Notes: generated from the letters alone by a model not told the origin. A stretch of 56,416 nucleotides of DNA from Gammaproteobacteria bacterium (GCA_029941465.1 JAPYQN010000006.1:1-56416), one strand, 5' to 3'. Counted from the first letter of the stretch, positions 17,086 to 27,208 are shown. Made by a program: numbers and translations.

Positions 17086-17544
17086 TTACTTTATGTTTTT
17101 AATGTTCATTTTAATTTCAGCGCTGAATACAAGCTCATTATTATCATCAGTAATCCCTACTGGTACTATAACTTCACCTTCCCTATCCCAATCAAGTTCA
17201 TTTCCATCAGCTATTGCGATTAAGTTTGATTTAGCCTTCTTTAAATATTTCACAGTCATTCCTGAAGGGATCCATCGCTTACCTTGAGGGAGTGATACTT
17301 CTGTCATTAATCCTCCAGCAAGTTCTGCCATATTACACATAGCTACAGCATGTACGGTTTTAAGATGGTTCGTCACAGCTCTCCTCTTTTTCATAAAAAC
17401 TACGCATCGATTTATTTTAAGTTCTTTTATTGATGGCTTGATTGAAGAAAAATAAGGGGTCAGAAAACAGAGCATTTTACTAAAAATAATCTTCCCTAGA
17501 GGAAGATGTGTCAGACTTTGGTATAGTTTTAGTGTTTTTTGCAT
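17086..17544 (-). CDS. DUF4442-type hotdog-fold protein
   Basis: 152 residues. Features fitting DUF4442: an N-terminal helix, then IKELKINRCVVFMKKRRAVTNHLKTVHAVAMCNMAELAGGL at about 40-80, where the NHLKTVHA...N.AE core resembles PaaI-like thioesterases, and a MTVKYLKKAKSNLIA strand. The family is probably a thioesterase, but catalytic activity is inferred only. It is upstream of and in the same direction as the other hotdog gene, so the two may form a heteromer or act on related acyl-CoA substrates. Confidence 0.72.
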   Translation of the reverse strand: MQKTLKLYQSLTHLPLGKIIFSKMLCFLTPYFSSIKPSIKELKINRCVVFMKKRRAVTNHLKTVHAVAMCNMAELAGGLMTEVSLPQGKRWIPSGMTVKYLKKAKSNLIAIADGNELDWDREGEVIVPVGITDDNNELVFSAEIKMNIKNIK

Positions 17545-17663
17545 CTTAATATTATTTCATAACTAGTTAGAAAATGAGCTTACAATCCAAATTATTGTAG
17601 ACTATAAAACTGATAACCTTATAACTGAAGTTTATGAAGAACCTACAAATCAGATAGATTTAA

Positions 17664-19178
17664 ATGATGTCATTTCAGAAAATCCATAAATTAACTAAGA
17701 GGGACTTCCTCAAATACACCTCCGGGATATTATCTACTGCTATCCTTCCCTACCCCTATCAACTTGCATTGGCTAAGGAGCATTGGGATGTCATTATCAT
17801 TGGAGGAGGCACAGCAGGCCTGCCAGCAGCTATTTTTGCAGCTAAAAAAGGCTTAAAGGTTCTTGTTATTGAGAAAGCCTCAGTGATAGGAGGGACTTTA
17901 TTCTTATCCACAGGTCAAATTGCAGGAGCTGGCACTGTTTTTCAACAGCAAAAAGGAATTATGGATAGCCCTGATCAACATTATGATGACATTATGAGAA
18001 TCAACGGCAATACCTCTGATCCAGATCTAACAAGGATTGTGGCAGAAAATGCCGGTACAACAATCAATTGGTTAGCAGCAAATGGTTATAAGGTCTTTGA
18101 TCATCATCCGGTTACAAAAATAGCCCATGACCCCTTTAAAGTAGAAAGATATATTCAAGGTCCAATGGGAGGCATCTCCATTTTAAATGCTATCAAACCA
18201 ATCGTTGATCAAGAAATTACTAAGGGCAACATTACAGTTCTGCTAGAAACCAATGCTGTAGATTTAATGCAATCTAAAAATGGTGATATAACTGGCGTTA
18301 TCACACACAACAAAGAAGGAAGACTAATGGACTATAAGGGTCACAAAGTGATCCTTGCCTCAGGAGGATGTGCGTCTAACCCAGATCTCTATGAAGAATT
18401 GCATAACGTACCGCTTTATTGTCAAATGGCTTATCCAAACAGCCAAGGTATAGGTTTAATCTTAGGGCAATCAGTGGGAGGCTATCTTCGAGGCGGAGAG
18501 AAATACTCACCTTTGTATGGAATGATCCTTACTGACGATAAAATACCTTCCACCATGTACGGATTGACTAAAAACATAATTGAGAGACTACCTTGGGAAA
18601 TCCTTGTTAACTCAAAAGGCAAACGTTTTGTTCAAGAAGATCATGAGAGTGTTGATGCCATTGAGCACACTATTATGCAACAACCCGCTCATCGGCACTG
18701 GGCTATTCTTGATCAGAATATGATCGATGAAATGCCCCAGTTAATTTACGGATGGCCAAATAAAAGAATCATGACTGAATCAAAAAAACAAAACATGATC
18801 AAGCAATATGGAAGTATCAGAGAATTGGCGATAAAAAGTGAGCTACCCGCACTCAGCCTTGAATCAACAGTGCAAGAGTATAATAATAATCTAGAAAATA
18901 ACCGTGACGACACTTTAGGGAGACAGTACCGACCCCTACCGATCGAAAAACCACCTTTTTATTCAATTAGAATGAGTGGATGGAGCTTATGCTCCTTTGC
19001 TGGATTGGCCATTAATAAGGACTTTGAAGTTATTAAACCTAGCGGTGAACCAATTAATAATCTTTATGCAATTGGCGAAGTCATTGGCTTCGGAGCAACT
19101 TCAGGGAACGCTTATGTTAATGGCATGGGTGTTACACCGGCCCTTACCTATGGCAAATTACTAGGTGAAAGTATTTGA
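17664..19178 (+). CDS. Exported FAD-dependent oxidoreductase (fumarate reductase/flavocytochrome c flavoprotein family)
   Basis: 504 residues. An N-terminal segment LTKRDFLKYTSGILSTAIL resembles a Tat signal with KR in place of RR, so periplasmic export is likely though not certain. A Rossmann FAD site follows: VIIIGGGTAGLPAAIF at about 43-58, then IEKASVIGGTLFLSTG at about 69-84. The C-terminal IGEVIGFGATSGNAYVNGMGVTPALTYG is the second FAD-contact motif of the fumarate reductase/KsdD group. No heme motif is present, so an external electron partner is needed. Substrate unknown: fumarate-like acids or 3-ketosteroids are both handled by the family. Two adjacent ATGs make the start uncertain by one codon. 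Confidence 0.85.
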   Translation: MMSFQKIHKLTKRDFLKYTSGILSTAILPYPYQLALAKEHWDVIIIGGGTAGLPAAIFAAKKGLKVLVIEKASVIGGTLFLSTGQIAGAGTVFQQQKGIMDSPDQHYDDIMRINGNTSDPDLTRIVAENAGTTINWLAANGYKVFDHHPVTKIAHDPFKVERYIQGPMGGISILNAIKPIVDQEITKGNITVLLETNAVDLMQSKNGDITGVITHNKEGRLMDYKGHKVILASGGCASNPDLYEELHNVPLYCQMAYPNSQGIGLILGQSVGGYLRGGEKYSPLYGMILTDDKIPSTMYGLTKNIIERLPWEILVNSKGKRFVQEDHESVDAIEHTIMQQPAHRHWAILDQNMIDEMPQLIYGWPNKRIMTESKKQNMIKQYGSIRELAIKSELPALSLESTVQEYNNNLENNRDDTLGRQYRPLPIEKPPFYSIRMSGWSLCSFAGLAINKDFEVIKPSGEPINNLYAIGEVIGFGATSGNAYVNGMGVTPALTYGKLLGESI

Positions 19179-19183
19179 ATGAT

Positions 19184-19684
19184 TTAATTTCTAGTTGAAA
19201 CCAGTAATGATTTTCGGGTCATTGACCATCCTGTATAAAAAACTAATGAGAAAGTAACTGTACTAAAAAGCAGTTTTAAATCAAAAGGAATAGCTAAGAG
19301 ATAGGTTTGAGCTAAAGACTGAGTGCCAAGACCGTTCATATATACACCAAAGTTAACAACTAGATGCCATAAGAGCACACTTGAGAAACCACTTAAAAGC
19401 AATGACCCTGCTGTACCTTTATGCAGCACACGTGATAGCAAACCAATTAGAATCATTGTTCCGTATACATAAATCATTGTTTGACCATAAAAGCCTAGTA
19501 TCAAATCAGAGAAGAATAAAATTGATACCGGAAGGAGCATTTGCAAAGATTTATGTTGGGTCATAAACGGTAGAAAAACTGCCATGGCAATAACAGGAGT
19601 GTAACTAGGAGGCATAATAAACCTAGCTAAAAAAACACATATTACAATTAATAATGCAGACTTTAAAAACTCAGAAATACTCAT
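19184..19684 (-). CDS. DUF6580-like integral membrane protein
   Basis: 166 residues with five or six hydrophobic helices. The N-terminal ARFIMPPSYTPVIAMAVFLPF at about 20-40 and the middle LLPVSILFFSDLILGFYG at about 50-67 match the pattern I know from DUF6580 putative transport proteins, which resemble S-components of ECF vitamin or metal transporters. No ATPase or T-component gene is adjacent, so a transport role is a guess. It ends 5 bp after the convergent flavoprotein gene stop. Confidence 0.65.
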   Translation of the reverse strand: MSISEFLKSALLIVICVFLARFIMPPSYTPVIAMAVFLPFMTQHKSLQMLLPVSILFFSDLILGFYGQTMIYVYGTMILIGLLSRVLHKGTAGSLLLSGFSSVLLWHLVVNFGVYMNGLGTQSLAQTYLLAIPFDLKLLFSTVTFSLVFYTGWSMTRKSLLVSTRN

Positions 19685-19743
19685 GATTTCCCCTAATTTT
19701 TAAGCAAATTATAACAGAAGAAATTATAAAAAATAATGAATTA

Positions 19744-20256
19744 TTAATCTGTATTGTTTGGAAAAACTAATTTAAATTTTTCAACCAACACCGGCATATC
19801 ATCTGTACAACTTATTCCATAGTCTTTTAATATGCCATTCCAATAATTTCTATGCAGCGGAATCCAAACATCTGGATCTCTAACTGGTGGGCCGTCAATA
19901 CCAGTTACCTTTGAGTCTATGTTGCCAAAACTAATCTCAAACACCTTTGTAAGTTGAACCACTAATTCAGGTTTACCATCATATGAAAGTAATATTATAG
20001 GAAGACCTTTATAACTCATTGGTAAATTTTCAGCTGTCATAATCCAGGGCAAAGAAAAAGTCCCTACTTTTTCTCCTGCTTTTATGAAGCTAATAATAAG
20101 ACCCGTTGTCTCCTCATCAATTCCTATTGATCTAACTTGATGATCACCTGCTAATGTTGGTATGTGGTTAACTGCTTGATTCCAAAAGTCATCTATTGGC
20201 TGCTGATTGGGATTTTTTTCAGCACCGCTGCCGGTTATTGCAAAAACACGATTCAT
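19744..20256 (-). CDS. ASCH-domain protein (YhfF-like)
   Basis: 170 residues. The ASCH domain is recognised by the run IDDFWNQAVNHIP at the N-terminus, the middle EKVGTFSLPW (the G-x-K/R-x-GTFSLPW element), LTKVFEISFGNID, GPPVRDPDVWIPLHRNYWN and the C-terminal DDMPVLVEKFKLVFP. ASCH is a PUA-related beta-barrel thought to bind RNA; one E. coli member (YqfB) is an amidohydrolase for N4-acetylcytidine, but YhfF-type members are uncharacterised. It is a single minus-strand gene divergent from the channel gene. Confidence 0.78.
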   Translation of the reverse strand: MNRVFAITGSGAEKNPNQQPIDDFWNQAVNHIPTLAGDHQVRSIGIDEETTGLIISFIKAGEKVGTFSLPWIMTAENLPMSYKGLPIILLSYDGKPELVVQLTKVFEISFGNIDSKVTGIDGPPVRDPDVWIPLHRNYWNGILKDYGISCTDDMPVLVEKFKLVFPNNTD

Positions 20257-20337
20257 AAATTTTTTAATACGACCTCATATAGCATGATAGACTTTTCCAT
20301 ATATATTTTAAGGTTATTAAATTAAACTCCAAACATC

Positions 20338-22632
20338 GTGAGAACTATTCTACAACACAAATACTTTTCGTCATTATTAATAATATTAGTTCTGACATTT
20401 AGTCAATCAATCTTTTCTCAGTTTGAGGTTAATAATGCCATCTCTGAATTATCGATATTACAAGACAGATTAAACAGTGAAAATATTAATGAAACAATCA
20501 TTAAAGATGTTAGAGGAAAATCCTTATCACTTAGAGCCTCTGCACTTAGATGTGTTGATGAGGTTGAACCTCTAGTTGAAACACTTAAGTTAGAAGTTGA
20601 GGCCTTAGAACAAATTAATCCTGAGGTAGATATAGAAATTTATGAGCGTCTCTCTGAGGCAAGAAATAAATTAACTATAGAAGATGCACAACTTAAGAAT
20701 TGTTCTCTAACAGTTGTTCGATCAACACGGATTATTGATCTATCAAATAAATTACTTAATGATTTAACCACGGAGTTACTCGGCGAAAAAGGTACAAATA
20801 TTATTGAAGCTATTACTTCGTTACCTAAACAACTCAACCTTTTACCTGAGTTATTTTTAGATAAAACCCTTAAACAAATTAATGCTCAAAGCCTAATCCT
20901 TTTCACACTATTTCTCATTCTAGGTTTTAGTTTTGGTTTTTTCATTGGTGACCAGATCAAAAAAATTCAGTACTACGAGATACTTAAATCATTAGACAGA
21001 GGCTTAATACTTAATTTAAGAGCACTATTTAAACCTTTCGGTAGAGTTCAAGCACCCATTATATTCGGGTCTTTAGGTATTGCTGCTGCTGCAAGCCTGA
21101 GTTTGTCAATTAGTATCTCAGAATCATGGATTATTCGTCTAGCGATCAGCCCATTTCTTGTGACAGTACTTAATGTTTTTAATAATTGGGTGACAGGTTC
21201 CTTCTCTCCAACCAAAATTGAAGGAGAGAAAAAGAAAGATGCAGCACAAACACTAAAGCAAAAACTCCGGTTCCTTACTTTGGTTTTAGTTCTCAGCTAT
21301 ATAATCTTTGGTCCTGAATGGCTTACTAGTGATGTAGCATCACAACAGTCGCTGATAAGAATCGGCATTGTTAGTGTTTTAGTTATTTCCATGATGTCAG
21401 TGTTGAACTCTGTATCCGCAGTGTTTTTATCTCAAGGACAATACGGGATTCTAAAAATGTTAGGTTATTCAGCCTTAGGTGTTAGTTTTCTTGCTGAGTT
21501 ATCAGGCTTTCATAATTTATCTAGTTTTGTTCTTAGCGGTTTTATCATTACCCTACTCTCTGTGTATATTCTTTGGTCATTATTAGCATTCAGTGACACA
21601 ACAATGAATTGGATTAACAGCAGCACAAACATCGCTAGCATCAAAATAAGAAATGTTCTTAATTTTACTCGAGACACTGGAAAACCAAAATTAGCACTTT
21701 ACCAACTCTTCATTGACGCTGTTCTTTGGATAGTCTTTGTAAGTGTATTGTTCCGTATTTGGGACCCTACTGGAACAGTTATAGGCACTCTCTCATCTTA
21801 TGCCACTGAGGGCATACCTATGGGGGATATTAGAATAGTACCCACAAATATCATTGCTGGGATTATAGCCTTTGCTATTCTTAGCGGCATAACTGGCTGG
21901 ATTAAGAGTTGGATGGATAGACGCTGGTTAAGGCAAATAACTTCAGATCGTGGAGCCAGAGATGCTTTAGTTACAATTGTTGGATACACAGGTTTTACTA
22001 TTTCACTACTCGTTGGATTATCCATTGGTGGAATCAACATTACAGGATTAGCTGTTGTTGCTGGTGCACTATCAGTTGGTATAGGTTTTGGTCTTCAATC
22101 AATTGCTAATAATTTTATCTCTGGAATTATTCTGCTCTTTGAACGACCAATTAAGGCCGGTGATTTTGTATCTGTGGGAGATGTTGAGGGTTACGTAAAA
22201 AAAATAAGTATCAGAGCAACTGAAATAGAGACACTAGATAATCAAGATATGCTAATACCCAATTCAGAACTTATCTCTGGTCGTGTTACAAATTGGGTGT
22301 TACATAACCCATATGGTCGGTTAATAATAAAAATTGGTGTGTCTTATGGCAGTGATGTTGAAAAAGTAAAAACAATCCTTGAATCACTATCCTCTGAGCA
22401 TGATCAGGTGATAACAGACAGCAGAGCCTCTCCACCAAAAGCTTTGTTCATGGGATTTGGAGATAGCTCACTTAATTTTGAACTAAGAGTCAGAATACTT
22501 GATATTAAAAAACGTTATGATGTTCTCAGTGATTTAAACTTTGAAATTAATCATCAATTCTCTAAAGAAGGTATTGTTATTCCTTTCCCGCAAAGAGATA
22601 TTCACATTAAAGAAAGCTCTGATAAAAAATAA
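20338..22632 (+). CDS. Large MscS-family mechanosensitive channel (DUF3772-type N-terminus)
   Basis: 764 residues from a GTG start. A signal peptide (about 8-25) is followed by a periplasmic helical domain of about 150 residues (DUF3772-like, coiled-coil tendency), then about 10-11 transmembrane helices. The pore-lining helix near 575-600 carries AGALSVGIGFGLQSIANNFISGIILLFE, the Gly/Ala-packed TM3 of MscS, followed by the PIKAGDFVSV and IPNSELISGRVTNW motifs of the cytoplasmic beta domain and a C-terminal alpha/beta domain. It would release osmolytes on hypo-osmotic shock. The length places it with the large MscK/YjeP/YbiO-type channels. Confidence 0.88.
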   Translation: MRTILQHKYFSSLLIILVLTFSQSIFSQFEVNNAISELSILQDRLNSENINETIIKDVRGKSLSLRASALRCVDEVEPLVETLKLEVEALEQINPEVDIEIYERLSEARNKLTIEDAQLKNCSLTVVRSTRIIDLSNKLLNDLTTELLGEKGTNIIEAITSLPKQLNLLPELFLDKTLKQINAQSLILFTLFLILGFSFGFFIGDQIKKIQYYEILKSLDRGLILNLRALFKPFGRVQAPIIFGSLGIAAAASLSLSISISESWIIRLAISPFLVTVLNVFNNWVTGSFSPTKIEGEKKKDAAQTLKQKLRFLTLVLVLSYIIFGPEWLTSDVASQQSLIRIGIVSVLVISMMSVLNSVSAVFLSQGQYGILKMLGYSALGVSFLAELSGFHNLSSFVLSGFIITLLSVYILWSLLAFSDTTMNWINSSTNIASIKIRNVLNFTRDTGKPKLALYQLFIDAVLWIVFVSVLFRIWDPTGTVIGTLSSYATEGIPMGDIRIVPTNIIAGIIAFAILSGITGWIKSWMDRRWLRQITSDRGARDALVTIVGYTGFTISLLVGLSIGGINITGLAVVAGALSVGIGFGLQSIANNFISGIILLFERPIKAGDFVSVGDVEGYVKKISIRATEIETLDNQDMLIPNSELISGRVTNWVLHNPYGRLIIKIGVSYGSDVEKVKTILESLSSEHDQVITDSRASPPKALFMGFGDSSLNFELRVRILDIKKRYDVLSDLNFEINHQFSKEGIVIPFPQRDIHIKESSDKK

Positions 22633-22655
22633 TTAATGAGATGATGTCGAGAAAC

Positions 22656-23927
22656 CTAGATTATCTCTATACCACCCATATAGGGTCTTAATACCTCTGG
22701 AATAGTTATTGTTCCGTCTTCATTCTGGTAATTTTCTAGAACCGCTATAAATGTCCTTCCTACAGCTAAACCCGAGCCATTAAGGGTATGCACATACTCG
22801 TTTTGATTCGTCTTCAAATCCTTAAATCTCGCTTTCATCCTACGAGCTTGAAAAGACTCACAATTGCTGCAAGAAGAAATTTCTCGATATTTATTTTGTG
22901 ATGGCAGCCAAACCTCGATGTCATAAGTTTTTGCTGCTGCAAAGCCAGTATCCGAAGAGCATAGAAGCATAACACGATAGGGTAACCCTAATTTAACGAG
23001 AATTGATTCTGCATTTTCAGTTAATTCTTCTAAAGCTTGGTAAGATTCTTCTGGTTTCACAATATGAACTAATTCTACTTTCTCGAATTGATGTTGCCTG
23101 ATCATACCTCTAGTGTCTTGACCATAAGATCCGGCTTCTTGACGATAACAAGGTGTGTGAGCAACCATTTTAATCGGTAATTGATTTGTTTCTATGATTG
23201 ATTCTCTAACTAAATTAGTGAGTGGCACTTCAGCTGTTGGGATTAGATAAAGATTTTCTTCATTCTCAATCTTATACTGATCTTCAGCAAACTTAGGTAG
23301 CTGTCCTGTCCCTTCGAGACATTCTGAACGAATGATGCTTGGGACATAATATTCAGTGTAACCATTAACATTGGTTTGAATATCGAGCATAAAATGTATT
23401 AATGATCTATGCAATTGTGCGTATCTATCAATAATCACTGCAAATCTAGATCCAGATATCTTTGATGCTGACTGAAAGTCAATCCAACCGCTGTCTTCTC
23501 CCAATTGAGTATGATCTTTAGGTTCAAAACTAAATTCTCTTATCTCACCCCATTGCCTAATTTTAACATTGTCCTTTTCATCATTGCCATCAGGTACCGA
23601 TTCGTGGAGTATATTAGGTAACAGAAGAGAAAGATTTTTCACTTCTACTGAAAGCCCCTCTAATTTTGCTTCTGCATCCTTAAGGGATTCATTGATTTCA
23701 TGAACTTCATCTACAATCTTTTCCTTGGCTTTTTCATCTAACTTTGATGAACCTATTGTCTTAGTAAGTTTATTTTTAGTTGATCTAAGATTTTCAACCT
23801 CTGTTTGGATTTTTCTTGCAGCTTCTTCTGCAGATAGGTAATCATCAAGTTTAAAATCATTTTTTCTTTTTGAAAGATTATCTAAGACTATCTTGGCGTC
23901 GTGTCGAATTAATTTTGGGTCAATCAT
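22656..23927 (-). CDS. serS: Seryl-tRNA synthetase
   Basis: 423 residues, the usual length. An N-terminal antiparallel coiled coil (about 25-100) that grips the long variable arm of tRNA-Ser is followed by the class II catalytic core. Motif 2 is seen in TPCYRQEAGSYGQDTRGMIRQHQFEKVE (about 263-290), motif 3 in LNGSGLAVGRTFIAVLENYQ (about 383-402), and the serine-specific TAEVPLTNL at about 232. It charges tRNA-Ser, including the tRNA-Ser(TGA) encoded at 13805-13895. It is the terminal gene of the minus-strand ftsK-lolA-VanZ-serS run. Confidence 0.97.
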   Translation of the reverse strand: MIDPKLIRHDAKIVLDNLSKRKNDFKLDDYLSAEEAARKIQTEVENLRSTKNKLTKTIGSSKLDEKAKEKIVDEVHEINESLKDAEAKLEGLSVEVKNLSLLLPNILHESVPDGNDEKDNVKIRQWGEIREFSFEPKDHTQLGEDSGWIDFQSASKISGSRFAVIIDRYAQLHRSLIHFMLDIQTNVNGYTEYYVPSIIRSECLEGTGQLPKFAEDQYKIENEENLYLIPTAEVPLTNLVRESIIETNQLPIKMVAHTPCYRQEAGSYGQDTRGMIRQHQFEKVELVHIVKPEESYQALEELTENAESILVKLGLPYRVMLLCSSDTGFAAAKTYDIEVWLPSQNKYREISSCSNCESFQARRMKARFKDLKTNQNEYVHTLNGSGLAVGRTFIAVLENYQNEDGTITIPEVLRPYMGGIEII

Positions 23928-23962
23928 AATTATCTATGTTATTGAGCTTTCTATAAAAGTGA

Positions 23963-24313
23963 TTATAGCTTTTTAGTGAAAGTAAAAAAACCAACCAGTA
24001 CACCCAGTGCATCAAATAACCAATCCATCCATTCAAAAGACCTTAAGGGAAAAAACGCCATTTGCATCCATTCAAGCATTAATCCATAGAATATTAAAAA
24101 AATAACAAACAACTTAATTCTCTCTCTAGAAAAAACAAAACATGACCAAAGAGTTAAGGAACAAAACATAAGAAAATGAAAAAACTTATCAATTCCATAT
24201 ATTGAACTAACTTCGATTGAGGGTGGTTTTATAAAATGCAAAACAGTTATAAGTAACAATAGAATAAAGGTGAATAAGTATTGCGTAGGTTTTGATAATG
24301 ATCTAATCAACAC
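23963..24313 (-). CDS. VanZ-family small membrane protein
   Basis: 116 residues from a GTG start with four transmembrane helices. VanZ-type landmarks are IDKFFHFLMFCSLTLWSCF at about 42-60 (the DKxxHFxxF element) and the C-terminal SFEWMDWLFDALGVLVGF at about 92-109 (the D-xxxN/DxxG element). The function of the family is poorly known (teicoplanin resistance for VanZ itself). The start overlaps the lolA stop by one base (TAGTG), so translation is coupled to lolA. Confidence 0.75.
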   Translation of the reverse strand: MLIRSLSKPTQYLFTFILLLLITVLHFIKPPSIEVSSIYGIDKFFHFLMFCSLTLWSCFVFSRERIKLFVIFLIFYGLMLEWMQMAFFPLRSFEWMDWLFDALGVLVGFFTFTKKL

Positions 24314-24939
24314 TATTCTCGTCGTTGATCTATAACATCTGCTGATTGTGGCACAGTGTAGTTAAATAGAGTTTTTTTTATTGTTGGGTTTATTTCAAAT
24401 TTAGTGAATTCAATTTCAACAACCTCAGAACTTAAATCTTCAAGTTTAACTATATGTAATCGTTCATTTTGAAATACAAATACCACACTTTTGTATTGAT
24501 CGCGAAAATCATCAATCATGAAACTAACATAATATTGATCATCGATTAGTGTTTGTTCTTTAATAAGCTTTGCGTCATCGTTATATTTACCTTTCATAAA
24601 AAGGCTAATCCATGAACTTTTATTGTCTTCAATATAATCAGAGATTAAGGCTTGATTTAAATCCTCGTCATAAAAAATCATGGTTGACCCATTAATTACC
24701 ATTATTTTTTTAAAAGGTTCATGCATATCCCAAATTAGCTTATTAGGTTTTTTTAAGAATATTTCACCTGACCCTTGAATGATACTACTGGCAGAGACTC
24801 CTTTATTTTTTTGGGTAAATTCTGCATGCAAAGTGTCAATCCTATTAAAGAACTCAATAACATTAAAATCATTGCCTAATGAGGTTTTTGGTATAACTAA
24901 TAGATATAAAAAAATAAGAAAGAATTGAATATTTTTCAT
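24313..24939 (-). CDS. lolA: Outer-membrane lipoprotein carrier protein LolA
   Basis: 208 residues with a signal peptide (cleavage near SLG-ND). The LolA fold is recognised by FFNRIDTLHAEFTQ at about 30-43, SGEIFLKKPNKLIWDMHEP at about 57-75 (the conserved F-x-R/K-P-x-K/R-x-x-W region) and a C-terminal half of alternating strands. LolA receives lipoproteins from LolCDE, encoded at 40.6-43.8 kb in this window, and carries them across the periplasm to the outer membrane. It is 10 bp downstream of ftsK, the arrangement of E. coli ftsK-lolA. No lolB gene is visible in the window. Confidence 0.92.
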   Translation of the reverse strand: MKNIQFFLIFLYLLVIPKTSLGNDFNVIEFFNRIDTLHAEFTQKNKGVSASSIIQGSGEIFLKKPNKLIWDMHEPFKKIMVINGSTMIFYDEDLNQALISDYIEDNKSSWISLFMKGKYNDDAKLIKEQTLIDDQYYVSFMIDDFRDQYKSVVFVFQNERLHIVKLEDLSSEVVEIEFTKFEINPTIKKTLFNYTVPQSADVIDQRRE

Positions 24940-24949
24940 AGAAGTTTAT

Positions 24950-27208
24950 TTAATCTTCTGGAGGTGGTGGGGCTATAACCTCTCTTCTGCCATTGGGTTC
25001 AAGTTCACTAACAATACCAATTTCTTCCATTTTCTCTACAATCCTGGCAGCACGATTATAACCAATTCTAAGTTTTCTTTGGACTGATGAAATTGAAGCA
25101 TTTCTTGACTCAGTGACAAGTTTAACTGCTTCGTCAAATAAGGGATCTGTTTCACTGTCATCATTACCAGAACGTTGATCTCCGGTAGAAGCCTCTTCAA
25201 TTTGACCAGAAGTTACTTCATCGAGAAAAATAGGTTGAGATTTTAATTGCAAGTCAGATGAAACACGATTTACTTCTTCATCTGATACAAACGCACCATG
25301 AACCCTAAATGGCGTCGAAGAACTGGGTGCTATATATAACATATCACCATTACCTAGAAGACTTTCTGCTCCCATTTGATCAAGAATTGTTCTGGAATCA
25401 ACTTTTGCTGAAACCTGGAATGCTATCCTGGCTGGTATATTAGCCTTAATTAAACCTGTAATAACATCAACAGAAGGTCTTTGTGTGGCAATAATCATAT
25501 GAATACCTGAGGCTCTAGCTTTCGCTGCTAAACGAGTAACAAGTTGCTCAACCTTCTTTCCAACTGTCAACATCATGTCTGCCAATTCATCAATAACAAC
25601 AATAATATTGGGCAAAGGCTCTAAATGGGGGATGTTAGTACTCTCCCCTAACTTAATAGCATTCTCAACATCAAATAGTGGGTCTTCAATTGGATTACCA
25701 GCCTTCATCGCTTCTTCAATTTTTGTGTTCATCCCTTTTAAATTTCTAACCTTTAAGCTAGACATTAATCTATACCGTCTTTCCATTTCTACTACGCACC
25801 AACGCAGTGCATTTGCAGCTTGACGCATGTCAGTTACAACGGGACACAAAAGATGGGGTATTCCACCATAGACTGATAGTTCAAGCATTTTAGGATCAAT
25901 AAGTATCATTCTGACATCTTTTGGTGTTGACTTATAAAGTAGACTGATAATCATGGCATTAATACCAACAGATTTACCCGAACCTGTGGTTCCTGCAATC
26001 AATAAATGTGGCATTTTTTGTAAGTCAGCAACTATTGGATTACCAGCTATATCTTTTCCTAAAGCAATGGAGAGTGGTGATGACATTTCTTCAAAAGTTT
26101 TGGAACGTAATATCTCACCTAGAACCACTAAAGCTCTTTTATCATTAGGAACCTCTATACCAATAAAAGATTTACCTTCAATGACTTCAACTATTCTGAC
26201 ACTTGACACAGAGAGAGACCTAGCTAAATCCTTTGATAGATTACTAATTTGATTGACCTTTACTCCAGGAGCAGGATTAATTTCAAATCTTGTAACAATT
26301 GGTCCAGGCAGCACTTCCTCAACTGTGGCATCAATCCCAAAGTCCTTTAATTTTAATTCAAGCAATCTAGAGAGTGCTTCTAAGGATTCTTGTGAGTTAC
26401 CGTATTTTTCATTTGACGCTTCATCAAGTAAATCTAAGCTGGGTAATAATGAATCTGATGAGGTATCAAATAATTTAGACTGTCTTTCTGTGCTAGCTTT
26501 TTTACCTTCTTCAATTGGGGGCGCAGTTTTTTCTATTTTTGGTTTTGATGCTTTATGTTGTACTTTTCTTTCAGGTAATTTTTTATCTATTTTATTCTTA
26601 ATGGACTCAGCTTTTATGTTTATATTTACTGGTTTAGAAAGTAATGATTTTAAGTACTCGACTAGCTTATACGAGAGTTTAGAAAGAAGGCTGAATGCCC
26701 TAATAACGCTAGTGCCTATAACCTCAATTAATCTCAACCAAGAGAAACCTATAAATAAAGGTAAAAAAGAAAACCATAAAGCCAACATCAACAGTGAAGT
26801 CCCAACCACATTCAGCCCTTGGATAAAAAAGGAAGCCATAATCATACCCAAAATACCCCCTGCTCCTTCAGGCATCCAAGGCACTATGAAGTGTATCGAT
26901 GCAAGTGTGCAGGTGGTGATAAAAACAAAAAAGAAAGATATCAATTTAATAATCAGTATCTCTTTATTTGATTTTGTCTCGTCAGGTCTAACTAAACCAA
27001 CTGCTGATGAAAAAAATAAAAGTGGTAAAAAGTAACTGGATATTCCTATAAAAGTAATAGCAGTATTAGAAAAATAAGCACCAATGAGCCCAATAAAATT
27101 ACTGATATCCTGTCCGTTTCCGGTGGTATTAAATCCCGGATCATTCTCACTGTATGTTAGGAGAGAGATAAACAGAATTAAAGAAAAAGAAAATAAGACA
27201 ATCACCAC
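24950..27208 (-). CDS. ftsK: DNA translocase FtsK
   Basis: At least 752 residues: four N-terminal transmembrane helices (first about 2-20, the rest to about 170), a short charged linker to about 270, then the RecA-like motor with Walker A AGTTGSGKSVG at about 418 and Walker B MILIDPKMLELS near 445, an SWIRL of ATQRPSVDVITG, and a C-terminal winged-helix gamma domain (NASISSVQRKLRIGYNRAARIVEKMEE) that reads KOPS sequences. It pumps DNA at the septum and activates XerCD. The linker is much shorter than in E. coli. The GTG at 27208 has a weak ribosome site; the frame stays open further upstream to about 27271, so the true start is uncertain. Confidence 0.95.
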   Translation of the reverse strand: MVIVLFSFSLILFISLLTYSENDPGFNTTGNGQDISNFIGLIGAYFSNTAITFIGISSYFLPLLFFSSAVGLVRPDETKSNKEILIIKLISFFFVFITTCTLASIHFIVPWMPEGAGGILGMIMASFFIQGLNVVGTSLLMLALWFSFLPLFIGFSWLRLIEVIGTSVIRAFSLLSKLSYKLVEYLKSLLSKPVNINIKAESIKNKIDKKLPERKVQHKASKPKIEKTAPPIEEGKKASTERQSKLFDTSSDSLLPSLDLLDEASNEKYGNSQESLEALSRLLELKLKDFGIDATVEEVLPGPIVTRFEINPAPGVKVNQISNLSKDLARSLSVSSVRIVEVIEGKSFIGIEVPNDKRALVVLGEILRSKTFEEMSSPLSIALGKDIAGNPIVADLQKMPHLLIAGTTGSGKSVGINAMIISLLYKSTPKDVRMILIDPKMLELSVYGGIPHLLCPVVTDMRQAANALRWCVVEMERRYRLMSSLKVRNLKGMNTKIEEAMKAGNPIEDPLFDVENAIKLGESTNIPHLEPLPNIIVVIDELADMMLTVGKKVEQLVTRLAAKARASGIHMIIATQRPSVDVITGLIKANIPARIAFQVSAKVDSRTILDQMGAESLLGNGDMLYIAPSSSTPFRVHGAFVSDEEVNRVSSDLQLKSQPIFLDEVTSGQIEEASTGDQRSGNDDSETDPLFDEAVKLVTESRNASISSVQRKLRIGYNRAARIVEKMEEIGIVSELEPNGRREVIAPPPPED

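Noticed and set aside
17566-17690. A 40-codon open frame upstream of the flavoprotein gene that reads like protein (ending NQIDLNDVISENP)
   Set aside because: It has no ATG, GTG or TTG start, follows a TAG, and overlaps the start of the flavoprotein gene; chance open frames of this size are common in such DNA.
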